The translations under genes were made by a program, and so were the position numbers. Below are positions 17,678 through 26,060 of a stretch of 64,000 nt of DNA, in pieces. The notes under the pieces are model-generated. The model ran no database searches, was not told the origin of the DNA, and saw only the letters and a list, made by a program, of their open reading frames with translations. Origin of the DNA: Ectobacillus panaciterrae DSM 19096 (GTDB lineage Bacteria; Bacillota; Bacilli; Bacillales; Bacillaceae_G); contig NZ_KE387246.1 of NCBI RefSeq assembly GCF_000430785.1, positions 237,936-301,935 on the forward strand, in the 5' to 3' direction. The stretch's first letter is position 1. Every line of letters begins with the position of its first letter.

Positions 17678-18180
17678 GTTTCAAAAGTCAACGTAAATAT
17701 TTGAAGATAATAATGACTCAATTTCAAAATTAGTTTTTTTAAAGCTTATATTTGTGGAATTTCGTGAAATAATTTTTGAAAATTCTTGATGTCCATCTGT
17801 GTAGTGGTAAAAATCAACACTCATGAACTGCATTATTTTGGATCCCGATGTCAAAAATGACTACACACAACACTAAGCAATTTGTCCCGAAAGTCAAAGA
17901 TTTATTACATACTTGGGGAGCTTGATGGCGATACCCCAGTCTATAAAACACAAAAGACGAGGTCGATTCCTCGTCTTTCATGTGCATATGATTACATTTC
18001 CTAATTAAAGATTAGCAAATGTAGGTTATTTTCAAATGGTTTGTTTATGAATTTTATGTAAATTTCACATGAATACAGTATACACTGTTATATATTAAAA
18101 CCTCCTTGTAAGAAAAGAATAACTTTAGTATTTTGTTATCAAAATAAATAAAGAATTCTATAAGTAGAGGCGGTTTTACG
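17678..18180. other. Gene-poor stretch
   Basis: There is no convincing gene. A 22-codon frame (about 17858-17926, ..KQFVPKVKDLLHTWGA) ends shortly before a hairpin, AAGACGAGG/CCTCGTCTT (17953-17978), and may be another gene stub. Confidence 0.4.
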
Positions 18181-19161
18181 GTGTTTCATAAAAATAAAAT
18201 CATAATAGGCTTATTTCTGGTTTTAGTATTAATTATTATTGTAAACATTACGTTAAATAATAATTTGAGGATAAATTCGAATCCAAAAATAACTACTATG
18301 GCTAATGTTTCTCAACAAAGTAATTGGCAATTGATTAAAGAAGTAATTGGAAAAGACGGAGAAATAAAAACAGGGAACGTATATTATATTAGCCTTCCAA
18401 GAACAGACCTAAAAGTTGAAATTAATGGTATCCCATTACATTCTTCTTTTGCACTTGGATCTTGGCTCGCATTTAAAGAGATAAACGACGGGGTAATGGT
18501 AATGGGCGATCTCGTTCTTACCGAAGAAGAAGTTAATCTAGTTATGAATGAGTTGATAAAAGGTGGAATAGAAGTGACTGCTTTACATAATCACCTACTG
18601 GGTGAGTCACCTAATATTATGTATATGCATATACAGGGGCATGGAGAAATAGTCAATTTAGCAAAAACACTTCGTGCCAGCCTAATCAAGTCGAATACAC
18701 CATTAAAAGACAGTCAAGCTCATTCAACTGGAGAATTTAAATTAGAAAAAGAACAGATTGACAACATTTTTGGTAAAAAAGGAACGATAAGTAACGGTAT
18801 CTATAAAATAAGTTTTCCACGTGTTGAAAATATTATTGATAAAGGTATGATTATTCCTCCTTCAATGGGCATTGCAACAGCAATCAACTTTCAACCAACT
18901 GACAAAGGGAAAGCTGCCATTACAGGAGATTTCGTGTTAACGGCAAAAGAAGTCAATTCTGTTATACGTACCTTAAGGAAACATAATATTCAAGTAACAG
19001 CATTACATAACCATATGTTGTATGAAAAACCACGTCTTTTCTTCTTACATTTTTGGGCAAATGATAACGTAATAAAGCTGGCAAAGGGGCTACGAGAAGC
19101 TATTGAAAATACAAATTCAATAAAGGGGGAGGAACAGAAAAACGCGGATTTACCACGCTAA
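18181..19161 (+). CDS. Membrane-anchored LppY/LpqO-type protein with two DUF1259 domains
   Basis: 326 aa. An N-terminal hydrophobic segment (residues 7-25) acts as signal or anchor. Two homologous halves follow: domain 1 (about 48-180) with VTALHNHLLGESPNIMYMHI and domain 2 (about 195-315) with VTALHNHMLYEKPRLFFLHF. The repeated His-rich ALHNH motif is typical of DUF1259, whose function is unknown. The GTG start follows AGAGGCGG. It is monocistronic. Confidence 0.85.
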   Translation: MFHKNKIIIGLFLVLVLIIIVNITLNNNLRINSNPKITTMANVSQQSNWQLIKEVIGKDGEIKTGNVYYISLPRTDLKVEINGIPLHSSFALGSWLAFKEINDGVMVMGDLVLTEEEVNLVMNELIKGGIEVTALHNHLLGESPNIMYMHIQGHGEIVNLAKTLRASLIKSNTPLKDSQAHSTGEFKLEKEQIDNIFGKKGTISNGIYKISFPRVENIIDKGMIIPPSMGIATAINFQPTDKGKAAITGDFVLTAKEVNSVIRTLRKHNIQVTALHNHMLYEKPRLFFLHFWANDNVIKLAKGLREAIENTNSIKGEEQKNADLPR

Positions 19162-19265
19162 GGAGGAAAAGTGGTCAAAAGGACGATTTTTAACCACGTT
19201 AAGCCATTTTCATAGGATTGCTGGTCATATTCCATAAAGGTCTATCTTTTCGAACAGATGAACTT

Positions 19266-19317
19266 CTGATAACACTGATTGTGTAAACACCCCCTACCTT
19301 TTTCAGATAGGGGGGAG
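19266..19317 (+). terminator. Repeated GATAAC motif followed by a terminator hairpin
   Basis: CTGATAACACTGATTGTGTA (19266-19285) is one of four similar motifs in the window. CCCCCTA/TAGGGGGG forms the following hairpin. Confidence 0.5.
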
Positions 19318-19406
19318 ATGTATAACACATGTAAAATCAATCTCTACCTAGCTTACTATAAATATAAAAAGGTTTCCTTTTCGCAGGCAGCTCTGAATAA
19401 ATAGAA

Positions 19407-19547
19407 TTATTTTGAAATATAGGATATCAATTCTTCAAAAACATCAATTTGGTCTGTAATAAGGAAAACAGGAAGGAACAATATAGCTAAGGCTACAACC
19501 AGATTGGACCCAATACCAATCCTACAAAACTTTTTTAAGAAATTCAT
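19407..19547 (-). CDS. 46-aa predicted membrane peptide
   Basis: MNFLKKFCRIGIGSNLVVAL.. to EELISYISK: basic N-terminus, one strongly hydrophobic segment (about residues 13-31) and an acidic tail. A GGGGGG run lies eight bases upstream of the ATG. I do not recognise it; size and shape would fit a small membrane regulator or a bacteriocin- or toxin-like peptide, but nothing around it supports a choice. Confidence 0.5.
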   Translation of the reverse strand: MNFLKKFCRIGIGSNLVVALAILFLPVFLITDQIDVFEELISYISK

Positions 19548-19664
19548 AGTATATCCCCCCTGTGTATTATTTTTATTAGTATAATCGTTATTACGTTAAA
19601 AATCTACAATATTTAAGAAAATTAAGAAAATTAAAATAAATCAGAACGGATTTTGATAATGATA

Positions 19665-19678
19665 TTTGCACCAGAACC
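19665..19678. repeat. Single IS6-family-like end
   Basis: TTTGCACCAGAACC, identical to the right end at 16119-16131. No partner end is visible nearby. Confidence 0.4.
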
Positions 19679-19772
19679 GTATAGAAAAGCAAGTTTTTCT
19701 CTCTATTTCCGTAAAGAAAAGGATGTCTTACATATGCTGTACCAGCATCCAAGACATCCTCTCTTAAGACCA

Positions 19773-20411
19773 TTACTTCCGTCCAAAGTCCGCTTTAATC
19801 TCACCCAATCGCGCCGTATCCCATTTCAAAATTTTATTCGAATACGTATTTTCCCGCAGCCACTGCTCGGCGCGCTCCACTAAAGTCCAAACCTGCTCTG
19901 TGCTCTTGTCTCGCCGTAAAGACGTATTCGCCTTCTTATTCCGCACCCAAGACAATGCCGTTTTGGAATCCGTATAAATCGTCGTCTGCAAGCCTTTTTG
20001 CTTCAGCATGGATAGCGCATGCACAATCGCAAGAAACTCCCCGATATTATTCGTTCCAAGCGCCGGACCGAAATGAAACAACCTCGCACCCGTCTTTGTA
20101 TCCACACCTTGATACTCCATCATCCCGGGATTTCCGCTGCACGCCGCGTCAACGGAAATGCTGTCCTCCTCAATCGTATCAGCTGTATCAAAAAGCTGTA
20201 TTTGCTTAGAAGCAGCCGGCTTTCGTGCAGCAGCAGAAGGGGAAGAGGATGCGCCGTTTTTATATGCCTCATTTGCTTCTGCCAGGGAAGGGAAGGACTT
20301 GAACCGCGCACCGGTAAAGCCTTTCGTCTGCGCCTCGCATTCAGCCCAAGTGTTGAAAATGCCTGTTTTTCGTCCTTTCCAGACGACGTAGTATTTTTGT
20401 TTTGGAGCCAT
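19773..20411 (-). CDS. rnhA: Ribonuclease H with N-terminal viroplasmin domain
   Basis: 212 aa. Residues 1-50 (KYYVVWKGRKTGIFNTWAEC, GARFKSFPSLAEA) form the viroplasmin/caulimovirus-type RNA-binding domain. The RNase H domain (about 80-212) has the catalytic acids in SVDAACSGNP, NIGEFLAIVHAL, IYTDSKTALSW and near the C-terminal KADFG. It cuts RNA in RNA:DNA hybrids. I chose the ATG at 20411, preceded by AAAGGAGG. The gene symbol follows the usual naming of such proteins. Confidence 0.9.
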   Translation of the reverse strand: MAPKQKYYVVWKGRKTGIFNTWAECEAQTKGFTGARFKSFPSLAEANEAYKNGASSSPSAAARKPAASKQIQLFDTADTIEEDSISVDAACSGNPGMMEYQGVDTKTGARLFHFGPALGTNNIGEFLAIVHALSMLKQKGLQTTIYTDSKTALSWVRNKKANTSLRRDKSTEQVWTLVERAEQWLRENTYSNKILKWDTARLGEIKADFGRK

Positions 20412-20673
20412 AGAGGTTCCTCCTTTATATATTCTCGTACCATAGACTTCTACTAGTATAGCGCATTTCTTATCTGTTTCTCCAATATGAATCTTCCCAA
20501 CTTCCTTGCTTACGCGATCCGTAGATACGTTCTCTTTGTTTCTTTCGGGATATGACGCATCTCTCCGTACAGTTCTTTTGCCAAGATGCTGCATGCGCTA
20601 TGAATGTCCCGGTGTTCTTCGTATTTCTACTATGGTATAATTTGGAGAATAATTGATATGGGAGGTTATTCCG

Positions 20674-20862
20674 ATGACAAAGATATTCTTTGGCATATTG
20701 ATGGCACTTGTTCTGTTTGGAGAGCTCTTCTTTTGGTTTTTAGCAGGTATGGATTCGGGAAGCAATCGCATTTCACTTAAACAGAAGGCAGGGCTGTATG
20801 CGGTTCTGCTTATCGTTTCAGGCGTTGTGTACTTTGTGTTGTTGGATAATAGGGGGGCATAA
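20674..20862 (+). CDS. Small two-segment membrane protein
   Basis: 62 aa: MTKIFFGILMALVLFGELFF, then a soluble middle (DSGSNRISLKQK), then a second hydrophobic segment (AGLYAVLLIVSGVVYFVLL). GGGAGG precedes the ATG. I do not recognise the family. A GC-rich inverted repeat (CCGCC..GGCGG) follows at about 20870-20885. Confidence 0.6.
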   Translation: MTKIFFGILMALVLFGELFFWFLAGMDSGSNRISLKQKAGLYAVLLIVSGVVYFVLLDNRGA

Positions 20863-21017
20863 TCTTTCCCGCCAGAGACGGCGGGCTGTTGCTGTTACCT
20901 TAGAAAAGGGGGAGCAAAGTGTGGTTATTGGATTTGATTATCATTATATTCAGTATAGTGGGATTTCGTGCTATACGCTCCATCTACTCTTTACCGTTAC
21001 ACTGGGCTACTCTGTAA

Positions 21018-21203
21018 AAATATATTGACTGGACACTTGTGCGTTTACCATTTGTTGTTGAAGGTTCAGAAACGGGTAAAGTAAAGGAAAATTTAACCGA
21101 TATGCCAGGCGCAAAAATTACTAATGCAGATATAGCAAATTTTATCATTAATCAGGTTAATGATAGAAAATATGTAAGGAAAACTCCATTTATCGCAAAC
21201 TGA
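21018..21203 (+). pseudogene. C-terminal stub of an NAD(P)H-binding YwnB-like oxidoreductase
   Basis: The frame KYIDWTLVRLPFVVEGSETG..ITNADIANFIINQV..RKTPFIAN-stop is the last about 60 residues of an atypical SDR/NmrA-like protein. No start and no Rossmann N-terminus are present upstream. A terminator follows at 21256-21290. It looks like a deletion that left the 3' end. Confidence 0.65.
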
Positions 21204-21255
21204 CTGATATTAATGGTTTGAGAAAAAATATTCTTGTTGACAGTTGGATAAGCAT

Positions 21256-21290
21256 AAGAGACTTACAAGTGTGGAAGTCTCTTTCTTTTA
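21256..21290 (+). terminator. Terminator after the oxidoreductase stub
   Basis: AAGAGACTT..AAGTCTCTT followed by TCTTTTAT. Confidence 0.65.
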
Positions 21291-21292
21291 TA

Positions 21293-21318
21293 AAAATCAA
21301 CAATAATTTTTAACAGCC
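21293..21318. repeat. Single end of the 539-bp-element family
   Basis: AATCAACAATAATTTTTAAC then AGCC closely resembles the right end of the element at 23512-24050. No partner is seen, so it marks a decayed or partly deleted copy. Confidence 0.5.
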
Positions 21319-21389
21319 TTAAAATACGTTATTGAAGCTGTATCGTTCTTCGCTATAGAATTTCTTTAATTAGCTATGAGATAGGAAAA

Positions 21390-21818
21390 TCATTGTAAAG
21401 TTATCACTTTAGCAGTTACGATCTTACCATCTCTGTGAAGTTCCAATCTGTAATCTCCTTTTTCAACTGTACTTGTATCAAATTCAGTACTGTAACCTGA
21501 AACTCCATAAGAATCTTCATATACTTTTTCTAGCACTATTTCCTTTGTTGATGCCTTTTTCATAATTAAATGTGCACTTTGTTTTGACGGTTTCTCCACC
21601 ATTTTTGTATATGTAACAACTATTTGAACTGTTTCGCCTTTCTTTACAACATCTGTAGAATCATTTACTTTTTGAGTTTCATCATCAATAGTGTGCCCCA
21701 CCTGAATTTCATCCTGTTTTACTACAAAGGCTTGATTAAATTTATAAACAAATAGGGAAAATAAAATGATTAAAATTCCTAATATTAAAATTAAAAGTTT
21801 TACTTTAAATATCTTCAA
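21390..21818 (-). CDS. Membrane-anchored extracytoplasmic protein of unknown function
   Basis: 142 aa. An N-terminal membrane segment (KLLILILGILIILFSLFVYK) precedes a beta-rich extracellular part with an Ig/DUF-like pattern (VQIVVTYTKM, DYRLELHRDGKIVTAKVI). There is no lipobox. The TTG start has GGGAGAG upstream. I do not recognise it. Confidence 0.65.
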   Translation of the reverse strand: MKIFKVKLLILILGILIILFSLFVYKFNQAFVVKQDEIQVGHTIDDETQKVNDSTDVVKKGETVQIVVTYTKMVEKPSKQSAHLIMKKASTKEIVLEKVYEDSYGVSGYSTEFDTSTVEKGDYRLELHRDGKIVTAKVITLQ

Positions 21819-22282
21819 CTCTCTCCCTCACTCAGTCTATTTTGTTGATATCCATAAATCAAAATGAATACATAAACACACCCGCTTAAAAAATATAATA
21901 TGGTGCTACGTTATAGTCAATCCTCTCTTATTTTACCAACTGGCTGTCTTTATTAAGCTATCTAGGGCTTACGTCATGCTTATTGGGAAGTTACTATATA
22001 TCCTAAATGAATTTTTAACATGAAGTTGGATTTTATCCATATTTTCGTTTTATACAACACAACATAAACATTTTTAAAACACGATTTTTTTAACGGGTAG
22101 CATTAGTTGAACGAAAAAACGGATAAATCCTTTTGGATATATCAGCTAAATTACTTATATTTGGTTGGTTTCTGTGAAAAATTTGGAGAAACGGCGGATG
22201 CTCATAATAAATCTCCTCTCCTTCTAGGGATAAAATCATGATTAAAACAAAACAATAAGTAGCAATCATTTCTGTAGAATAA
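21819..22282. other. Gene-poor stretch upstream of a repeat copy
   Basis: I see no supported gene. A minus-strand frame crosses it and the neighbouring repeat, but it has no ribosome binding site and its start lies in repeat sequence. Confidence 0.4.
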
Positions 22283-22472
22283 ATGTTATGAAGATGAGGG
22301 ATAAAAAAACGTCTTTTTATAGTGGGAGAGATCATCCGGCGATGTGCAGAAGCGGTCAAACCTTTGTAGTGGTTCATGCAAGGGTAAACGAGAGAGAAGA
22401 AGCATACCATACTCCCTTTTCGTTGCACATAGCACATGGACATGTCGAAATTATCATTCACTCATATATAGG
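22283..22472 (+). mobile_element. MITE-like repeat, copy 2
   Basis: Full core and right end (ATTCACTCATATATAG, ending at 22471). The left terminal repeat is degenerate (GATAAAAAAACG). It ends 12 bases before the mgtC-type start, so transcription and translation signals of that gene abut the element. Confidence 0.8.
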
Positions 22473-22483
22473 TGGTGAAGAAT

Positions 22484-23185
22484 ATGGTGTGGCAAGATAT
22501 GGTGATTCGTTTATGCATAGCTATATTTGCAGGAGCATTTATTGGAACAGAACGTCAATGGCGCCATCGGATGGCTGGTTTAAGAACTAATGCTCTTGTT
22601 TCATTAGGTGCGTGTTTATTTGTCTTATTGTCAGTCATGGTAGTAAAAGAATCTAGTCCTACACGTATTGCTGCTCAGGTTGTTAGTGGAATCGGCTTTT
22701 TAGGCGGTGGAGTAATTATTCGAGAGGGGTTTAGTATTCATGGATTAAATACAGCCGCTACCTTATGGTGTGCAGCCGCAGTAGGGACCCTTGTAGGATC
22801 AGGATTTCTTACAGCGGCAATTTTAGGCTCTTTTGGAGTTTTGTTAGCTAATATCTTACTTCGTCCAGTAGCATTATTCATGAACAAAAAATCAACAGGT
22901 CAAATGCCAGGTCATATGAACTATGTATTATCTGCAACTTGTTTAGATAAAGATGAATCACATATTCGAGCTTTATTAATGCATATGGTAAATACAGAAG
23001 GGATTGATTTAAAGGAGTTGTATAGTGAAGATATTGAATACGGTAAAAAAGTAACAGTACGAGCGTCGTTGCATTGTGATGCAACAAAAGCTGTTCTCAT
23101 CGAAAAACTAGTAAGCCAACTTAGCTTAGAAGCTGGTATAACAGCCATTGGATGGAAATCTCTTCCTGAACAAGAAGCTGAGTAA
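22484..23185 (+). CDS. MgtC/SapB-family membrane protein
   Basis: 233 aa. The N-terminal half has four to five hydrophobic segments with the family signature (GAFIGTERQWRHRMAGLRTN, GIGFLGGGVIIREG, TAATLWCAAAVG). The C-terminal soluble part (about 145-233) is ACT-like. Family members act in Mg2+ limitation or Mg/acid tolerance and can modulate F-ATPase; the exact role here is open. I chose the ATG at 22484 with GGTGGTG upstream, which starts right at the end of repeat copy 2. Confidence 0.88.
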   Translation: MVWQDMVIRLCIAIFAGAFIGTERQWRHRMAGLRTNALVSLGACLFVLLSVMVVKESSPTRIAAQVVSGIGFLGGGVIIREGFSIHGLNTAATLWCAAAVGTLVGSGFLTAAILGSFGVLLANILLRPVALFMNKKSTGQMPGHMNYVLSATCLDKDESHIRALLMHMVNTEGIDLKELYSEDIEYGKKVTVRASLHCDATKAVLIEKLVSQLSLEAGITAIGWKSLPEQEAE

Positions 23186-23207
23186 TGCTTGCGCAAACAA
23201 CATCATT

Positions 23208-23259
23208 TCGGATAATAAGTGGTGCAGTTTGAGAGATGCAGCGTGAAACGTTAAAGAAA
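23208..23259. repeat. Left flank of repeat copy 3, homologous to 37688-37738
   Basis: About 52 bases (GAGAGATGCAGC..AAAGAAAC) match 37687-37738 without gaps, with about nine differences. Right flank GTCAGTTATATATA also matches. This is an older dispersed repeat into which the MITE-like element inserted. Confidence 0.7.
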
Positions 23260-23260
23260 C

Positions 23261-23445
23261 TATATATAACTGAATAAAAAAATTGTCTTTTTATAGTGGG
23301 GCGAGAGCATCCGGCGGCGTGGAGAAGCGGTCAAACCCTTGTAGTGGCCCATGCAAGGGTAAACCATAGAGAGGAAGTAAGTGCCAATGCCGTTTTGTTC
23401 GAAATAGCAAATGAAAACGTCGAAATTATAAATCATTTATACATA
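23261..23445 (+). mobile_element. MITE-like repeat, copy 3, with TA target duplication
   Basis: The left end TATATATAACTGAAT and right end ATCATTTATACATA are bounded by TA. Comparison with the unoccupied sequence at 37739-37740 gives the exact insertion. The core hairpin is ACCCTTG/CAAGGGT. Confidence 0.85.
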
Positions 23446-23472
23446 GTCAGTTATATATAGGAATGAAAAAAG

Positions 23473-23510
23473 GACTGAGCGCAGATGATTTTTTCGTGCT
23501 CAGTTTTTTT
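23473..23510 (+). terminator. Terminator
   Basis: ACTGAGC..GCTCAGT followed by TTTTTTT, just before the 539-bp element. Confidence 0.7.
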
Positions 23511-23739
23511 AGGATCTGTTAAAGCACAATGTTGATTTTCGCCCTTTTCTTGTTCAACTGACGGATCAGGTTAGTTACAGAAGGGAATTGAGTGTAATCG
23601 ACTTTTAAAATTGTTTATTGTTTCAACACAAACTGTGATAATATTATATCTTTCATCATACTTGGTTAATAACCGAGTATGATGGATAAAACTAACCAAC
23701 GATAGATAGCTCAATGTACAATAATAATGGAGTGATTAT

Positions 23740-23919
23740 ATGAGTAAAGCTAAGGGTAAAGGCGGAACAGGTAGAGGAACGGGCAAGAAGGGCTGGAGTC
23801 GATGGCAAGCTAGTGCCAATAAAGCAAAGAGCGCCAAACCTTATACAAGCAAAGGAGTTAAAAATTCGGATGGCGCAAAGACCGCCAGCAATAATAAAGA
23901 TGACAAATCCGGAATATAG
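23740..23919 (+). CDS. 59-aa basic, Gly/Lys-rich small protein
   Basis: MSKAKGKGGTGRGTGKKGWS then RWQASANKAKSAKPYTSKG.. . Highly basic N-terminus with GTGRGTGKKGW and no hydrophobic segment. GGAGTGAT precedes the ATG. I believe it belongs to a small Bacillus family of unknown function (possibly DUF3934), but could not check. It is the only gene between the terminal repeats of the 539-bp element and is followed by a terminator. Confidence 0.75.
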   Translation: MSKAKGKGGTGRGTGKKGWSRWQASANKAKSAKPYTSKGVKNSDGAKTASNNKDDKSGI

Positions 23920-23983
23920 CAACTGCTGAATAAATACCATTTCCTTAATGAACGAACGGGTGCGTTAGTTGAAGAAGACGTAC

Positions 23984-24018
23984 AAAAGGACCAAAAAAAT
24001 TGGTCCTTTTCTTTTTTT
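23984..24018 (+). terminator. Terminator of the small basic gene
   Basis: AAAAGGACC..GGTCCTTTT followed by CTTTTTTT. Confidence 0.8.
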
Positions 24019-24170
24019 ATAAAATATCAACAATAATCTTTAACAGAGCCTTTTTAAAAGATAAGTTATAAAATTCCATACCAGTGCTTTCCGTTACGTT
24101 CCTCTGTTTGCAGCTCATTGTTATCTTAGAATCCAAACGAAACGATATAATTAGTGAAAAGACATAGGAA

Positions 24171-24208
24171 GGGACGCCTTGAAGGCAGCGCTGCCTTCAA
24201 GGCGTCCC
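24171..24208. repeat. Perfect 38-bp palindrome
   Basis: GGGACGCCTTGAAGGCAGC is directly followed by its exact reverse complement, with no loop. It lies 52 bases beyond the nucleotidase stop. It lacks a T-run on either side, so it is not a classical terminator. Confidence 0.8.
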
Positions 24209-24259
24209 CCTAAAAAATTTTACTGGAGTATTTGAAAAACAATAGCAGGGGTATGAAAC

Positions 24260-25840
24260 TTAGTCGGTTATCACTTTCCAATTATGATTGACGGTCGCCT
24301 GAATCGTGCCTCTTTCTAAAATATAGCTTGTAATTAATTCAGACATGTCCATCGGAATATCTTTGATCACGGGCTTGTTTTGATACATCATATAGTTTCC
24401 GCCCCCGCCGGCACGGTAGTTGTTCATCACAACATCAAATTCTTGTTCTAGATGTATAGGCTGTCCTTCATATTGCAAGGATACAACGCGCTCTCCAATG
24501 GGCTTGGATATATTCAATGTGTATACAATGCCTTCCCACATATCATAGTTATAGTGCTGGGGCTTCGGTTCCGTGAAAGAGGGATTGACGGTAATCGCTC
24601 CGTTATTGTCCAGCATGAAGTATTGGGCCGATTGCTCAAGCGCATCCTTTATGTCTTGGCCAGTGATGCGGATGACCTTTAGCGTATTCGGATATATATA
24701 GTTCGAAACAATATCTCGCATCGTAATATTGTGCTTGAACCCAGGAGAGGCATTATCAAATAGTGCCGTGTTTGAAATATCGACGCCTGCTGTATGCATT
24801 TGCACTTTATTAATAAATTCGATCAAGGCATTATCTTGGATACGGATTTGCATAGGATCCTCAACGAGCATATTCCCCTCAATCGTTCCGATAGGCTGAT
24901 CGAGCCAATGTTGGGTTTTGTCTTCATAGACAGCTGCCAATGCAAGAACAGCTTCATCCGCTTCGATACCTTCTACTGATAATAATTCAGAATAACAGTC
25001 TTGTATCAACCATTGATTATCATCATACATAAGGGCTATATGTACTTTTCCTAAAGAGCGGCCATTGGAGCCAGGCTGCAGAACTGTTACACCGTTCACT
25101 TTTTGATTGACAATCGAGCGGTGCTGGTGACCTGTTAGTAAAATATCGATACCTTCCACTTCAAAGCACATGGCATATCCTTGATTTTCACCGGTCAAGA
25201 TTTCAGTCGGTTCTCCCGTTTCTAAATCTCGCTCGAATCCGCCGTGATAGGAAACAATCAATACATCTGGGTTTTCATGCTCACGGATGTACTGCACCCA
25301 TTTTTTTGTCGATGAAAGAGCATCTTCAAATACGAGTTCTTCAATATGATCGGGATTTTCCCAATTTGGAATGTAATGTGTCGTTACCCCGAGGATTGCG
25401 ATACGAACACCAGCTTCGATAGTCTGAATGATATAAGGGGTTCCAAAATATGGATTCATCGTGCTCTTATGTAAAATATTTGCTGATAGATAGGGAATTT
25501 GTGACTCGGTAACAGCTGTATGTAATACATTCATGCCATAGTTAAATTCATGATTTCCAAGCACTGCACCGTCATAGCCAATATGATTTAAGATAAGAGA
25601 TAGGGGGTTTTTTTCCTGCCGCATATATTTGGCATAATGGTAGGTTAGCGGTGTACCTTGTATGAGATCTCCGTTATCAATGACAATAACATTATTGCTT
25701 TTGGCACGTTCCTGCTTGATCAGCGTGGAAATTTTCGCTATTCCAGCTTCTGCCGCTGTATTATCTCCGTAATGGAGGGGATAAATCGCACCGTGTATAT
25801 CGCTGGTTTGCAAAATGGCTACATTGATATGCTTATTCAA
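24260..25840 (-). CDS. Bifunctional metallophosphatase/5'-nucleotidase (UshA-like)
   Basis: 526 aa, no signal peptide. The metallophosphatase domain has the metal-binding motifs LQTSDIHG, VIDNGDLIQG, GNHEFNYG and LLTGHQHR (residues about 8-240). The C-terminal 5'-nucleotidase domain follows (about 320-500, with NNYRAGGGGNYMMY for nucleoside stacking). It should hydrolyse nucleotides, cyclic nucleotides or UDP-sugars. TTG start with GGGTG upstream. It is divergent from phnDCE, which suggests a shared phosphorus-scavenging role. Confidence 0.9.
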   Translation of the reverse strand: MNKHINVAILQTSDIHGAIYPLHYGDNTAAEAGIAKISTLIKQERAKSNNVIVIDNGDLIQGTPLTYHYAKYMRQEKNPLSLILNHIGYDGAVLGNHEFNYGMNVLHTAVTESQIPYLSANILHKSTMNPYFGTPYIIQTIEAGVRIAILGVTTHYIPNWENPDHIEELVFEDALSSTKKWVQYIREHENPDVLIVSYHGGFERDLETGEPTEILTGENQGYAMCFEVEGIDILLTGHQHRSIVNQKVNGVTVLQPGSNGRSLGKVHIALMYDDNQWLIQDCYSELLSVEGIEADEAVLALAAVYEDKTQHWLDQPIGTIEGNMLVEDPMQIRIQDNALIEFINKVQMHTAGVDISNTALFDNASPGFKHNITMRDIVSNYIYPNTLKVIRITGQDIKDALEQSAQYFMLDNNGAITVNPSFTEPKPQHYNYDMWEGIVYTLNISKPIGERVVSLQYEGQPIHLEQEFDVVMNNYRAGGGGNYMMYQNKPVIKDIPMDMSELITSYILERGTIQATVNHNWKVITD

Positions 25841-26060
25841 TTTTCTTCACCCTTTTTTAGAAAATTTTTCATTCATTCACATGCGAGCTATTATGAGGAA
25901 TGATAGCAAGAAACAAAGGCAAAGACAATATATTAATATTGCGTCTTATTATTATAAATTTTCGGTAAATTAAAATGAAAGAATTTGTAATTTATGTTAC
26001 ATTTAGATATGTAATTTTAAGTATTTGTTTCTAAATACATACAAAATTGGAGGTTTTTTC

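Larger units (their letters stand above)
23512..24050. mobile_element. 539-bp element with 28-bp terminal inverted repeats and a small passenger gene
   Basis: Left end GGATCTGTTAAAG..TGTTGATTTT (23512-23539). The right end, read in reverse, is GGCTCTGTTAAAG..TGTTGATATT (24050-24023); about 22 of 28 positions agree. It holds no transposase, only the gene at 23740-23919. Flanking TTTTTA on both sides could be a duplication, but lies in T-rich sequence. A related single end lies at 21293-21318. Confidence 0.6.

Noticed and set aside
22090-22461. A minus-strand frame reading ..YPCMNHYKGLTASAHRRMI.. that recurs at 33.2, 54.7, 61.8 and 62.9 kb
   Set aside because: It is the translated repeat. Loop-length changes of five bases break the frame between copies and there is no ribosome binding site, so it is not a protein family.
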